Numbered from the stretch's first letter, positions 1 through 6,028 are shown. The stretch is 6,426 nucleotides of DNA from Fidelibacterota bacterium 46_43 (GCA_001509335.1 LGGY01000181.1:1-6426), one strand, 5' to 3'. Numbers and translations are program-made. Notes: generated from the sequence alone by a model not told the origin.

Positions 1-75
1 CTAGCTTATGGTGTGTTGAAAACACAAAAGCCTTTTGACCCAAATTATGGCGCTCAATTCAATTTTGGCTCTTGA
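1..75 (+). CDS. C-terminal 24 codons of a truncated gene, possibly IS110-type transposase
   Basis: The frame starting at base 1 is open to a TGA at 73-75 and encodes a tail containing LAYGVLKTQKPFDPNYG. I infer that this resembles the extreme C-terminus of IS110/IS116-family transposases, which often end in a helix like 'YGVLK' followed by a short 'PFDPNY'-like tail. That resemblance is from memory and the fragment is very short. The catalytic domains lie outside the window. A small imperfect hairpin at 102-117 (GATGGG, loop, CCCGTC) lies 26 bases after the stop and could be a weak terminator or part of an element end. Alternatively this is the tail of an unrelated protein. Confidence 0.4.
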   Translation, partial: LAYGVLKTQKPFDPNYGAQFNFGS

Positions 76-173
76 CTTTTATTACGGTATCTACAAAAAG
101 CGATGGGTTTACCCGTCTGTTTGTCACAATTATCAATAAATTTCATTGGTAGACATAATTAAAATTGGAGACA

Positions 174-302
174 TTGTAGGGCGGGATGCGAATTTCATCC
201 CGCCGATTTTATACATCCCATTTCAAATAGATTAGGGTAGACAGGGTTGATATTTGAGACATGCCTGTTATGGTGCGGTGAAGAACGCTCCGCACCCTAC
301 AA
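174..302. repeat. REPIN-like element: two related hairpins in inverted orientation
   Basis: The ends are perfect 8-bp inverted repeats, TTGTAGGG at 174-181 and CCCTACAA at 295-302. Each end continues into its own hairpin. The left stem is GGCGGGAT (180-187) with ATCCCGCC (197-204). The right stem is GGTGCGG (272-278) with CCGCACC (290-296). Read from its own end, each unit runs as TTGTAGGG, a variable stem arm, GCG, a short loop containing TTCA, then the return arm ending CC. Stem bases differ between the two units but stay paired, so the units look like diverged members of one palindromic family. About 67 bp separate them. The overall design matches REPINs or short MITE-like elements. No protein is encoded inside. 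Confidence 0.6.
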
Positions 303-345
303 AAAAATACCTGATCGCCTGATACCTGGTCCCTTTTCTTAAATT

Positions 346-372
346 CCCCCTGCTTGCGGGGGGCTAGGGGGG
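346..372. repeat. C-run/G-run hairpin repeat
   Basis: CCCCC (346-350) can pair with GGGGG (358-362) across a 7-base loop. A second G run follows at 367-372 after CTA. On the opposite strand this reads CCCCCCTAGCCCCCC followed by the hairpin, a pattern I recognise as a common dispersed intergenic repeat style in Chloroflexota and cyanobacteria. Function is unknown. It is not followed by a T tract on the + strand, so it is not an obvious terminator. Confidence 0.4.
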
Positions 373-380
373 TATAGCAT

Positions 381-432
381 TTGTCACTCTGAGATTGCCA
401 CCTCGCTGCTCCGCAGCTCGTTGCAATGACAA
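381..432. repeat. Palindromic intergenic repeat (TGTCATTGC...GGCAATCTC type)
   Basis: The outer ends TTGTCA (381-386) and TGACAA (427-432) are inverted repeats. Inside them ATTGC (394-398) pairs with GCAAT (423-427), and the centre is a hairpin GCTGC (405-409), TCC, GCAGC (413-417). On the - strand it reads TGTCATTGC, then a GC-rich centre, then GGCAATCTC. That matches the general form of a dispersed palindrome found between genes in many bacteria (Dehalococcoides, Geobacter and Rickettsia have similar sequences). It has no coding potential. Confidence 0.5.
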
Positions 433-460
433 AAGAAAATTGCCCCCTTCTCCCGAGTTA

Positions 461-478
461 AAGCTGATATTGCAGCTT
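461..478. repeat. 6-bp perfect inverted repeat with 6-base loop
   Basis: AAGCTG (461-466) and CAGCTT (473-478) are separated by ATATTG. It lies about 20 bases upstream of the -35 element of the hydrolase promoter. It could be an operator for the downstream genes or simply a chance palindrome. No regulator is identified. Confidence 0.25.
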
Positions 479-496
479 CTTGTAGAACCTTTGGAC

Positions 497-526
497 TTGC
501 ATCAACCACCGCCCTAGCTCTATAAT
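497..526 (+). promoter_or_regulatory. Probable sigma70-type promoter for the hydrolase/peroxiredoxin cluster
   Basis: A consensus -10 hexamer TATAAT lies at 521-526. A partial -35 TTGCAT lies at 497-502, with an 18-bp spacer. Transcription would begin near 533, only about 17 bases before the start codon at 550. The ribosome site AAGGA (536-540) sits 9 bases before that ATG, so the leader is very short. No other good promoter is seen before the next three genes, which suggests they are co-transcribed from here. Confidence 0.5.
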
Positions 527-549
527 AAACATCATAAGGATATTGATTT

Positions 550-1308
550 ATGAAGAAAATTTTGCGTTACATTGGGCTTGGACTCGTCATCACCCTTTTG
601 CTGGGAGTTTTTGGCTTCCTGGTTTGGGCTTCTACCCCTGCCAGGCCGGAAGCAATTGCCATCGAGAGTCTCGCTGCTGCCCGGGTCGATGAGGAGCGCA
701 ACTGGCTGGTCTTCACGCCTGAAGATGCTGAGCCTACCGCAGGCCTGGTGCTCTACCCCGGCGGTCGGGTCGATTACCGCGCCTATGCACCCCATGCCAA
801 AGCCATCGCTGAAGGCGGCTTCACCGTGGTGATCGTGCCCATGCCCCTGAACTTTGCCTTTTTAGACGTCAACCGGGCAGGGGATGTGATCGCAGCCTTC
901 CCAGAAATTGAAACCTGGGCTGTTGGCGGACATTCCCTGGGCGGTGCCATGGCTGCTGAATTTGCCAAATCAAATCCTTCATCTGTCGACGGCCTGGTCC
1001 TGTGGGCATCCTACCCGGCTGAGAACACCGATTTCTCCGACAGCAATCTCCCTGTCTTATCAATTTTTGCCAGCAAGGACCAGGTGGCAAGCCTGGAAGA
1101 AATTGAGGACTCAAGAAGCCGCCTTCCAGAAGAAACGCAATTCATCCAGATTGATGGCGGCAACCATGCCGGCTTCGGCTGGTATGGCAATCAAAACGGT
1201 GACGGCAGTTTGGAAATATCAAAAATGAACAGCAAGATCAAATCGCAGCAGCCACCCGCAATTTCTTGCAGAACCTCGGTCAGGATTAAGGGGTCAGGCA
1301 TACGATGA
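550..1308 (+). CDS. Membrane-anchored alpha/beta hydrolase, 3' end frameshifted
   Basis: The protein starts with a hydrophobic segment (about residues 7-27) after MKK, so it is probably an N-terminal membrane anchor or signal, with the enzyme domain outside the membrane. The domain is of the dienelactone-hydrolase-like alpha/beta hydrolase type. It shows a nucleophile elbow GHSLGG (127-132, Ser129), a likely acid at Asp177 in FASKDQ, and His206 in GGNHAGFGWYG. The substrate cannot be told from sequence. After Ser224 the encoded tail loses family character. One extra A in the AAAAA run at 1221-1225, or a -1 slip there, gives SKNEQQDQIAAATRNFLQ and a TAA at 1287-1289, for about 246 residues. 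That tail looks like a normal family ending, so the 252-residue product ending at 1308 is probably an indel artefact or a recent mutation. All three catalytic residues precede the shift, so activity may survive. Start chosen for the AAGGA site and promoter. The intact version would end 15 bases before the next ATG. Confidence 0.8.
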   Translation: MKKILRYIGLGLVITLLLGVFGFLVWASTPARPEAIAIESLAAARVDEERNWLVFTPEDAEPTAGLVLYPGGRVDYRAYAPHAKAIAEGGFTVVIVPMPLNFAFLDVNRAGDVIAAFPEIETWAVGGHSLGGAMAAEFAKSNPSSVDGLVLWASYPAENTDFSDSNLPVLSIFASKDQVASLEEIEDSRSRLPEETQFIQIDGGNHAGFGWYGNQNGDGSLEISKMNSKIKSQQPPAISCRTSVRIKGSGIR

Positions 1309-2282
1309 AAAAAGGCTGGAAAATCACATTAATCACGCTATTCTCCCTGCTCCTGCTGATCCTGGTGGGACCTTTCCTGGTGCCCATATCACCTCTTGAA
1401 GCCACCGTGCCTCCAGAAACCCTTGCCGACCCAGACAGCCAATTTATCGATATCAACGGCATTTCCGTGCATTATAAAATCGAGGGCGTAGGGGAACCGG
1501 TTTTCATCCTGCTGCACGGCTTTGGTGCCAGCACCTTTTCATGGCGCGAGGTGATGTCGCCATTAAGTGAGTACGGGACGGTGATCGCCTACGACCGCCC
1601 GGCTTTTGGCCTGACCGCGCGTCCCATGCTGTGGGCAGGCAGCAGCCCTTATTCACAGGAGAGCAATATCCAGCTTCTTTCAGGATTGATGGATCAATTG
1701 GGCGTCGAAAAAGCCGTCCTTGTGGGCAATTCCGCCGGGGGTACCCTGACAACAGCCTACGCCCTGGCGTACCCGGAACGCGTTTCGGCGCTCATCCAGG
1801 TGGATGCTGCCATCTACCAGACCCGGCCTGATTCTGCGCTGATCAATTGGCTGCTGAACACCTCGCAGGTGGACCACATCGGGCCGCTGATCGCCCGCCG
1901 CCTGGGCGCAGGTTCGGGTGAGGATTTTATCCAAAGTGCCTGGCATGACCCCAGCAAGCTGGATGCCAACCCGGAGATCCTTGCCGGGTACCGTAAACCC
2001 CTCATGGCAGAAAATTGGGACCGCGCCCTGTGGGAACACACATAAGCAGCGCAGGCACCCAATCTTGCTTCACAGTTAAGCCAAATCCAGGCCCCCACCC
2101 TGGTGATCTCCGGCGATGATGACCAGATTATCCCGGTAGAAAACAGCCGCCTGGCAGCGGATATCCCGGGATCTGAGCTTGTCATTCTCGAATCCTGCGG
2201 ACACCTGCCGCAAGAGGAATGCCCCCAGGCATTTTTATCAACATTAGAAAATTTCATGACACAATTGGAGGAAAACAAATGA
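1305..2282 (+). pseudogene. Membrane-anchored alpha/beta hydrolase interrupted by in-frame TAA (2043-2045)
   Basis: An N-terminal hydrophobic stretch (about residues 8-27) is followed by an alpha/beta hydrolase fold 1 domain. It shows the oxyanion-hole motif HGFGAS (71-76), YDRPAFG (96-102) and the nucleophile elbow GNSAGG (141-146, Ser143). Translation stops at TAA 2043-2045 after 246 residues. The same frame then stays open for 78 codons that encode exactly what is missing: LVISGDDDQIIP, with the likely catalytic Asp273, and SCGHLPQEE, with His300. It ends in TGA at 2280-2282. The intact protein would be 325 residues, usual for the family. A one-base change from a sense codon such as AAA or CAA explains the stop. 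The 246-residue product lacks two triad residues and should be inactive. The restored gene would overlap the next start codon as ATGA (2279-2282), showing it was once translationally coupled to the selenoprotein gene. Substrate unknown. A sequencing error is the main alternative to real decay. Confidence 0.8.
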
Positions 2283-2752
2283 GCAATAATCGGATTAAAG
2301 TTGATGAAAGGGCACGAGACTTCATCCTTGAAGACACCCGTGGGAACCCCGTGAGCCTTTCTGAATTCGAAGGCAAGAAAAACCTGTTCCTGGTCTTCAA
2401 CCGGGGCTTTGCCTGACCATTCTGCCGCAGGCATATGGCGCAGTTGCGCCAGGATTATAAAGATTTTGTCGATCGGGATACTGAAGTGATCGCCGTTGGT
2501 CCGGACTCCCAAAAAGCCTTTGTGGACTATTGGGAAGAAAATGATATTCCCTTCATTGGCCTGGCAGATCCAGACAACGAGGTGGCGAAATTGTACGACC
2601 AGGAGGTCAACCTCCTTAAATTTGGCCGGATTCCTTCCCAAATGCTCATCGACAAGCAGGGCATTGTCCGCTACGCCCACTATTCCAACTCAATGTCAGA
2701 TATTCCAGACAATGTGGACATGCTCAATCTCATCGATGAGATAAACGGTTAA
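2279..2752 (+). CDS. Peroxiredoxin-like selenoprotein (AhpC/TSA, UxxC motif), TGA at 2414-2416 read as Sec
   Basis: This is a thiol-dependent redox protein of the AhpC/TSA thioredoxin-like fold, expected to reduce peroxides or disulfides in the cytoplasm. It begins at ATG 2279 with a strong GGAGG (2267-2271) 7 bases upstream and ends at TAA 2750-2752. The in-frame TGA is codon 46, preceded by FLVFNRGFA and followed by PFCRRHMAQLR. Relatives carry cysteine at this place in a RGxxCPxC motif, so TGA gives Sec46 and Cys49, a UxxC redox pair. Both sides of the TGA are in one frame and together make 157 residues: PVSLSEFEGKK in the N-terminal part, then IAVGPDS, FIGLADPD and a cis-Pro-type region FGRIPSQMLID, all normal for the fold. 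UGA is followed by C, and GC-rich hairpins follow it (see the SECIS entry). Sec-containing Prx and Prx-like proteins are established bacterial families. Standard gene finders would report two fragments here. The main alternative is a nonsense mutation of a Cys codon, which would be an odd coincidence at the catalytic residue. SelA, SelB, SelC and SelD are not in the window. Confidence 0.85.
2422..2451 (+). promoter_or_regulatory. Candidate bacterial SECIS element (two alternative hairpins)
   Basis: Bacterial SECIS hairpins lie inside the coding region just after the UGA and expose a G in a small apical loop for SelB. Candidate A is a 6-bp stem TGGCGC (2436-2441), loop AGTT (2442-2445), GCGCCA (2446-2451). 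Its loop begins 25 bases after the UGA, within the usual distance, and has a G at position two. Candidate B is CTGC (2422-2425), a bulged C, GC, loop AGGCATATG (2429-2437), GCGCAG (2438-2443). Its bulge and AGG-led loop recall the E. coli fdhF element, but the loop is only 12 bases from the UGA, which is close. The two share bases and exclude each other. I favour A on distance. Confidence 0.5.
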
Positions 2753-2799
2753 AACGTCAAGGAAGGGTCGCTTTTATTGGTGAATTTACAGGTGCAAAG

Positions 2800-3504
2800 A
2801 TGAATGAGAACATCCTGATTGCGGGTGCTACCGGGCAAACCGGGCGCATCATCGTCCAAAAACTGATAGACCGCGGTGACCGACCGCGTGTCCTTATCAG
2901 GGATCAAGCCCTGGTAGAAAATTTGTTTGGCAGCCATGTCCAGGCAATGATTGGCGATGTGCGGCAAATCGAAAGCCTGTTACCCGCCATGGATGGTATC
3001 GACACGGTCATCTCTGCCATTGGTTCGCGTACACCAGTTGGCAAAAACTGCCCCAAACGCGTGGATTACCAGGGCGTCGCGAACCTGGTCCAGACAGCCC
3101 TGGATGCAGGCGTCAGGCGATTTATTCTGATCTCCTCCATCTCAGTGACAAATCTGCAACATCCGATGAATTGTTTTGGAAAGATACTGGCGTACAAACT
3201 GAAAGGGGAAGATATCCTTAGGGAAAGCGGATTGGATTACCTGATCATTCGTCCCGGCGGCTTGAAAGATACAGATGGCGGGAAGAAAAGCCTGATCCTT
3301 GACCAGGGAGATCGGATCGCGGGCACTATCAGTCGTTCTGATGTGGCAGCATTGTGCTTGTTTGCCCTGGATTACCCGGATGAACTGCGGCTGACCTTTG
3401 AAGCCGTTGAATCCGATGATGAGTCACCACAAAATTTAGCGGACTGCTTCTCTTCACTCGTCAGGGATGAAACAGGGGCTTCACTTTCACCGTCTAGCCC
3501 TTAA
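2800..3504 (+). CDS. NAD(P)-binding atypical SDR / NmrA-like protein
   Basis: A 234-residue Rossmann-fold protein with the dinucleotide-binding motif GATGQTG (residues 9-15) at the end of the first strand. GDV (52-54) marks a later strand, and IDTVISAIGS (67-76), AGVRRFILISSISV (103-116), GEDILRESGLDYLIIRPGGL (136-155) and ISRSDVAAL (178-186) follow the order seen in atypical short-chain dehydrogenases of the NAD(P)H-binding (SDR_a5/NmrA) group. The classical YxxxK catalytic pair is not apparent, so it may bind NAD(P)H as a sensor or act as an unusual reductase. No substrate can be named. It starts 47 bases after the selenoprotein stop, with a weak site ACAGG (2788-2792), and may belong to the same transcript. 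Its last 11 bases overlap the 3' end of the opposing ATPase gene. Broad family confident, function not. Confidence 0.8.
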   Translation: MNENILIAGATGQTGRIIVQKLIDRGDRPRVLIRDQALVENLFGSHVQAMIGDVRQIESLLPAMDGIDTVISAIGSRTPVGKNCPKRVDYQGVANLVQTALDAGVRRFILISSISVTNLQHPMNCFGKILAYKLKGEDILRESGLDYLIIRPGGLKDTDGGKKSLILDQGDRIAGTISRSDVAALCLFALDYPDELRLTFEAVESDDESPQNLADCFSSLVRDETGASLSPSSP

Positions 3505-5668
3505 ACCGGGCTGCCCGAAGTCCGTTCAAAGTCACCAGCAGGGACACCCCCATATCCGCAAGCACTGCCAGCCACAGGGGCGCATAACCAAAAATAGCAA
3601 TGACGGCCACCAGCAGCTTGCTTCCTAAACTGAAGATGATATTTTGCTTGACCAACCGATTGGCAAAGCTAGAGAGCTTGATCGCAAAGGGCAGCTTTTG
3701 GATGCCATCTGCCATTAAAACGACATCCGCAGTCTCCATCGCCTGGGCATTTCCGCTGCCGCCCATGGCTATTCCCAGGTCTGCTGAGGCAAGCGCCGGG
3801 GCATCGTTGATGCCGTCGCCGACCATTGCCACCGACCCATATTTTTGGCGCAGCGTTTCAATTGCTCCCTGTTTATCACCCGGCAGGAGGTTCGATTGAA
3901 CATCCTCCAATCCGACTTCTGTCCCAACCACACCGGCAACGGTGGCATTATCCCCCGTCAGCATGATGGTGTGTTTGCCCATCTCGTTCAAGGTCCTCAC
4001 CACCCCCATCGACTCATCTCGCAAGGTGTCCGCAACGGCAATAAAGCCGCGCACCTTTTCGCCGTCGCATAAGAGCATGGCTGTCTTGCCCTGTTCCTGT
4101 GCATCCGCAACCCAACCATGAACGACGGGTGGAATGTGATGCTCTTCTTCAAAAAGCCTGAGGCTGCCGATGGTCATCTTTTCTCCGTTGATCTCCCCTT
4201 CGAGGCCTAAACCGCCGCGCGTTGTGAGGTTTTTGGCAGGGGGATAAGCTTCGGTCACCCCTCGCCACTGGGCTTCTTCTTCAATCGCCTGTGCTAGAGG
4301 GTGGGAACTGTAGCGCTCAAGGGCATAAGCCAGGGCAATTAAATCATCACAGGCTGCACAGCCGCCTTCGCCCTCGCAGGAAAGGTCTTTGCACTCAACA
4401 ACTTCCGGTGCGCCTTGTGTCAGGGTACCTGTTTTGTCAAAAGCAAAAGCTTCAACCTGGGACAATGCCTCAATAAAAATGCCGCCTTTGAACAACACGC
4501 CGGCCTTAACGGCTCTCACCAGGCTCGCCACCATGGTAATGGGGGTCGAGATCACCAGCGCACAGGGGCAGCTGATCACCAGCAAGACCAATGCGCGGTG
4601 CAGCCATCCTTGTGAACCGTCTGAAGGATTCAAGAATGGCTCGCCAAAGAATAGCGGCGGGATGCTGGCAATCAATATCGCCAGTATCACCATGGCAGGG
4701 GTGTAATATTTCGCGAATCTGTCGATAAATTTTTGGCTTTGCGATTGGCGGGACTGGGCTTCGGTCACCATCTCAATAATGCGATGCAGGGTGCTGTCCG
4801 CAGCCAGGTGGGTGACCTCGAGGATCAAACGACCATTGCCGTTGACAGTACCGCTGAAGACAGCGTCCCCAACTTCCTTCCAGACCGGGATGCTTTCCCC
4901 TGTAACCGGCGCCTGGTTGATATCGCTCTCCCCTTCAATGACAAGGCCGTCAATGGGGATGCGGTCGCCCGGGCGCACCAAAATCCGGTCTCCAACGGCT
5001 AATTCTTCTACTGGGATCAGGCTTTCATATCCGTCATCTACCCTGAGCGCGTGGGTTGGTGTCAGGGAGGTCAAGCCCGAAAGGGTTCGGCGAGCACGGG
5101 CATTGGTGAAGCCTTCCAGTGCTTCAGCCAGGTCAAACAACAAGATCAATGCTGCCGCTTCGGCATATTCGCCGATCACAACTGCACCAATCCCGGCAAC
5201 GGTCATTAGAAAATTGATATTGAAGGTGTGATTGATCCACAGGGTCATCAAGCCGTTGCGGGCTATCGGCCATCCGGCTAACAGGAGCGCCCCAATTTGC
5301 ATCCCGATCACAAGCCATGAGGGTGTGCCTACCGAATTGAGTATCAACGAGAGCAGGACGAGGGCCCCGGCAGCTAAAGCCAGCTGGGTCTCTACCTGCC
5401 CCAGAAGGTATCGCCAGAAGCCTACCAGCGCATTGGGTTCATCCTCGGGCGGGATCGCAGACGACTCGCCATCGTCCACCCCATAACCCAGGCTTGAAAT
5501 CAACTTACGCAATTGGGGCTCATCCACATCGCCGCGCACGGTCAAAATGCCGTCAAAGAAATTGAGCTTCGCTTCTTCAACGGATGCTAAATGGGTCACA
5601 GAGCCTTCCAGGCCCTTTGCACAATCCACACAATCCAAACCAGTAATCTTAAATTGTTTTTCAACCAT
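3494..5668 (-). CDS. cadA: Heavy-metal P1B-2-type ATPase (Zn/Cd/Pb efflux)
   Basis: This is an ATP-driven inner-membrane exporter of divalent soft metals, 724 residues, full length for the family. An N-terminal HMA metal-binding domain (about 3-64) has GLDCVDC with Cys13 and Cys16. Membrane helices follow at roughly 95-113, 117-135, 150-182 (a pair), 322-340 and 358-378. The actuator motif TGES starts at residue 256. The sixth helix carries CPC (367-369) followed by ALVISTP, the CPCx4SxP signature of P1B-2 pumps. The phosphorylated Asp411 is in DKTGT. The P1B Ser-His-Pro motif is at 455-457, TGD at 571-573 and GDGINDAP at 617-624. Lys684 and Asp705-Met-Gly in the last two helices complete the Zn/Cd/Pb-type site. 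An extra cluster, Cys426, Cys431, Cys437 and Cys440, lies just after DKTGT in the nucleotide-binding region. The gene starts 15 bases after the ArsR/SmtB gene, with GAGGTGA as ribosome site, and is very likely its regulated partner. The symbol reflects the ZntA/CadA subfamily. Which metal is preferred is unknown. Confidence 0.93.
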   Translation of the reverse strand: MVEKQFKITGLDCVDCAKGLEGSVTHLASVEEAKLNFFDGILTVRGDVDEPQLRKLISSLGYGVDDGESSAIPPEDEPNALVGFWRYLLGQVETQLALAAGALVLLSLILNSVGTPSWLVIGMQIGALLLAGWPIARNGLMTLWINHTFNINFLMTVAGIGAVVIGEYAEAAALILLFDLAEALEGFTNARARRTLSGLTSLTPTHALRVDDGYESLIPVEELAVGDRILVRPGDRIPIDGLVIEGESDINQAPVTGESIPVWKEVGDAVFSGTVNGNGRLILEVTHLAADSTLHRIIEMVTEAQSRQSQSQKFIDRFAKYYTPAMVILAILIASIPPLFFGEPFLNPSDGSQGWLHRALVLLVISCPCALVISTPITMVASLVRAVKAGVLFKGGIFIEALSQVEAFAFDKTGTLTQGAPEVVECKDLSCEGEGGCAACDDLIALAYALERYSSHPLAQAIEEEAQWRGVTEAYPPAKNLTTRGGLGLEGEINGEKMTIGSLRLFEEEHHIPPVVHGWVADAQEQGKTAMLLCDGEKVRGFIAVADTLRDESMGVVRTLNEMGKHTIMLTGDNATVAGVVGTEVGLEDVQSNLLPGDKQGAIETLRQKYGSVAMVGDGINDAPALASADLGIAMGGSGNAQAMETADVVLMADGIQKLPFAIKLSSFANRLVKQNIIFSLGSKLLVAVIAIFGYAPLWLAVLADMGVSLLVTLNGLRAARFKG

Positions 5669-5683
5669 TAATAAATATTCACC

Positions 5684-6013
5684 TCAGTCATCCAGGATAT
5701 GCTCAAGTGTTCGCAGTAAGATGTCCCGCACATGATCGTCCGCAAGGGAATAATAAACCTCGCGCCCCTCTTTGTGGTACCGGACGATATCGAGCGAACG
5801 CAGGATCCGCAGTTGATGGGAAACCGCGCTTTGTGAAACGTCCAAATGTTCAGCCAGATCTCCAACGGCGTGCTCGCCGGTGAACAAGAGGGCGAGGATC
5901 TGCAAGCGGGTCGGGTCAGACAGGGCTTTAAAGCTCTCCGCCATTTGGAGCAGTACTTCCTCTGAAAGACCGTCTTTATCGATTTCAAAATGGACTTTTG
6001 CTTGCATCATCAT
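5684..6013 (-). CDS. ArsR/SmtB-family metal-sensing repressor (alpha5-site type)
   Basis: A 109-residue winged-helix dimeric repressor that releases DNA on metal binding. FKALSDPTRLQILALL (28-43) is the family hallmark, and the recognition helix is around VSQSAVSHQLRILRS (59-73), followed by the wing (YHKEGREVYYSL). The last helix holds Asp92, His94, His105 and Asp108. Their spacing (2, 11, 3) matches the SmtB alpha5 Zn site Asp/His/His/Glu. The ELCVCD cysteines of the CadC/SmtB alpha3N site are absent (GEHAVGDLA instead). I therefore infer a SmtB/CzrA-like Zn (or Co/Cd) sensor rather than an arsenic or CadC-type cadmium sensor. Three consecutive ATG codons (6005-6013) could start it. The outermost is chosen because GAGGA (6020-6024) lies 6 bases ahead. 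It is first in an operon with the efflux ATPase and has a palindromic operator over its own promoter. Confidence 0.93.
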   Translation of the reverse strand: MMMQAKVHFEIDKDGLSEEVLLQMAESFKALSDPTRLQILALLFTGEHAVGDLAEHLDVSQSAVSHQLRILRSLDIVRYHKEGREVYYSLADDHVRDILLRTLEHILDD

Positions 6014-6028
6014 TTCTCATCCTCGAAT

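Larger units (their letters stand above)
76..549. other. 474-bp noncoding, repeat-rich intergenic region
   Basis: No ORF with a plausible start, ribosome site or recognisable product is seen on either strand. The segment is AT-rich at its left end (76-173) and then holds three families of small palindromic repeats (174-302, 346-372, 381-432), a perfect 6-bp inverted repeat (461-466 with 473-478), and a promoter for the downstream hydrolase gene. Such packing of dispersed palindromes between genes is typical of genomes that carry REP- or MITE-like sequences. Confidence 0.7.

Noticed and set aside
180..210. Hairpin 180-204 as a transcription terminator for the left-edge gene
   Set aside because: Only four T follow after GA, and the hairpin is better explained as one half of the inverted REPIN-like pair.
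308..328. Short direct repeat TACCTG (308-313 and 323-328) as a CRISPR-like or iteron array
   Set aside because: There are only two 6-base copies and no further units, so chance is sufficient.
2043..2045. Programmed read-through of the TAA in the second hydrolase
   Set aside because: TAA has no known amino-acid recoding system comparable to Sec or Pyl, and no stimulatory structure is evident. A mutation or sequence error is simpler.
2414..2416. TGA read as Trp through an alternative genetic code
   Set aside because: Other genes in the window use TGA as a normal stop (for example arsR at 5684-5686) and TGG for Trp, and homologs have Cys, not Trp, at this place.
1814..2680. 288-codon open frame on the - strand across the second hydrolase and the selenoprotein gene
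   Set aside because: The + strand proteins have clear domains, ribosome sites and family motifs across the same bases. The antisense translation shows no recognisable fold and is a by-product of codon bias.
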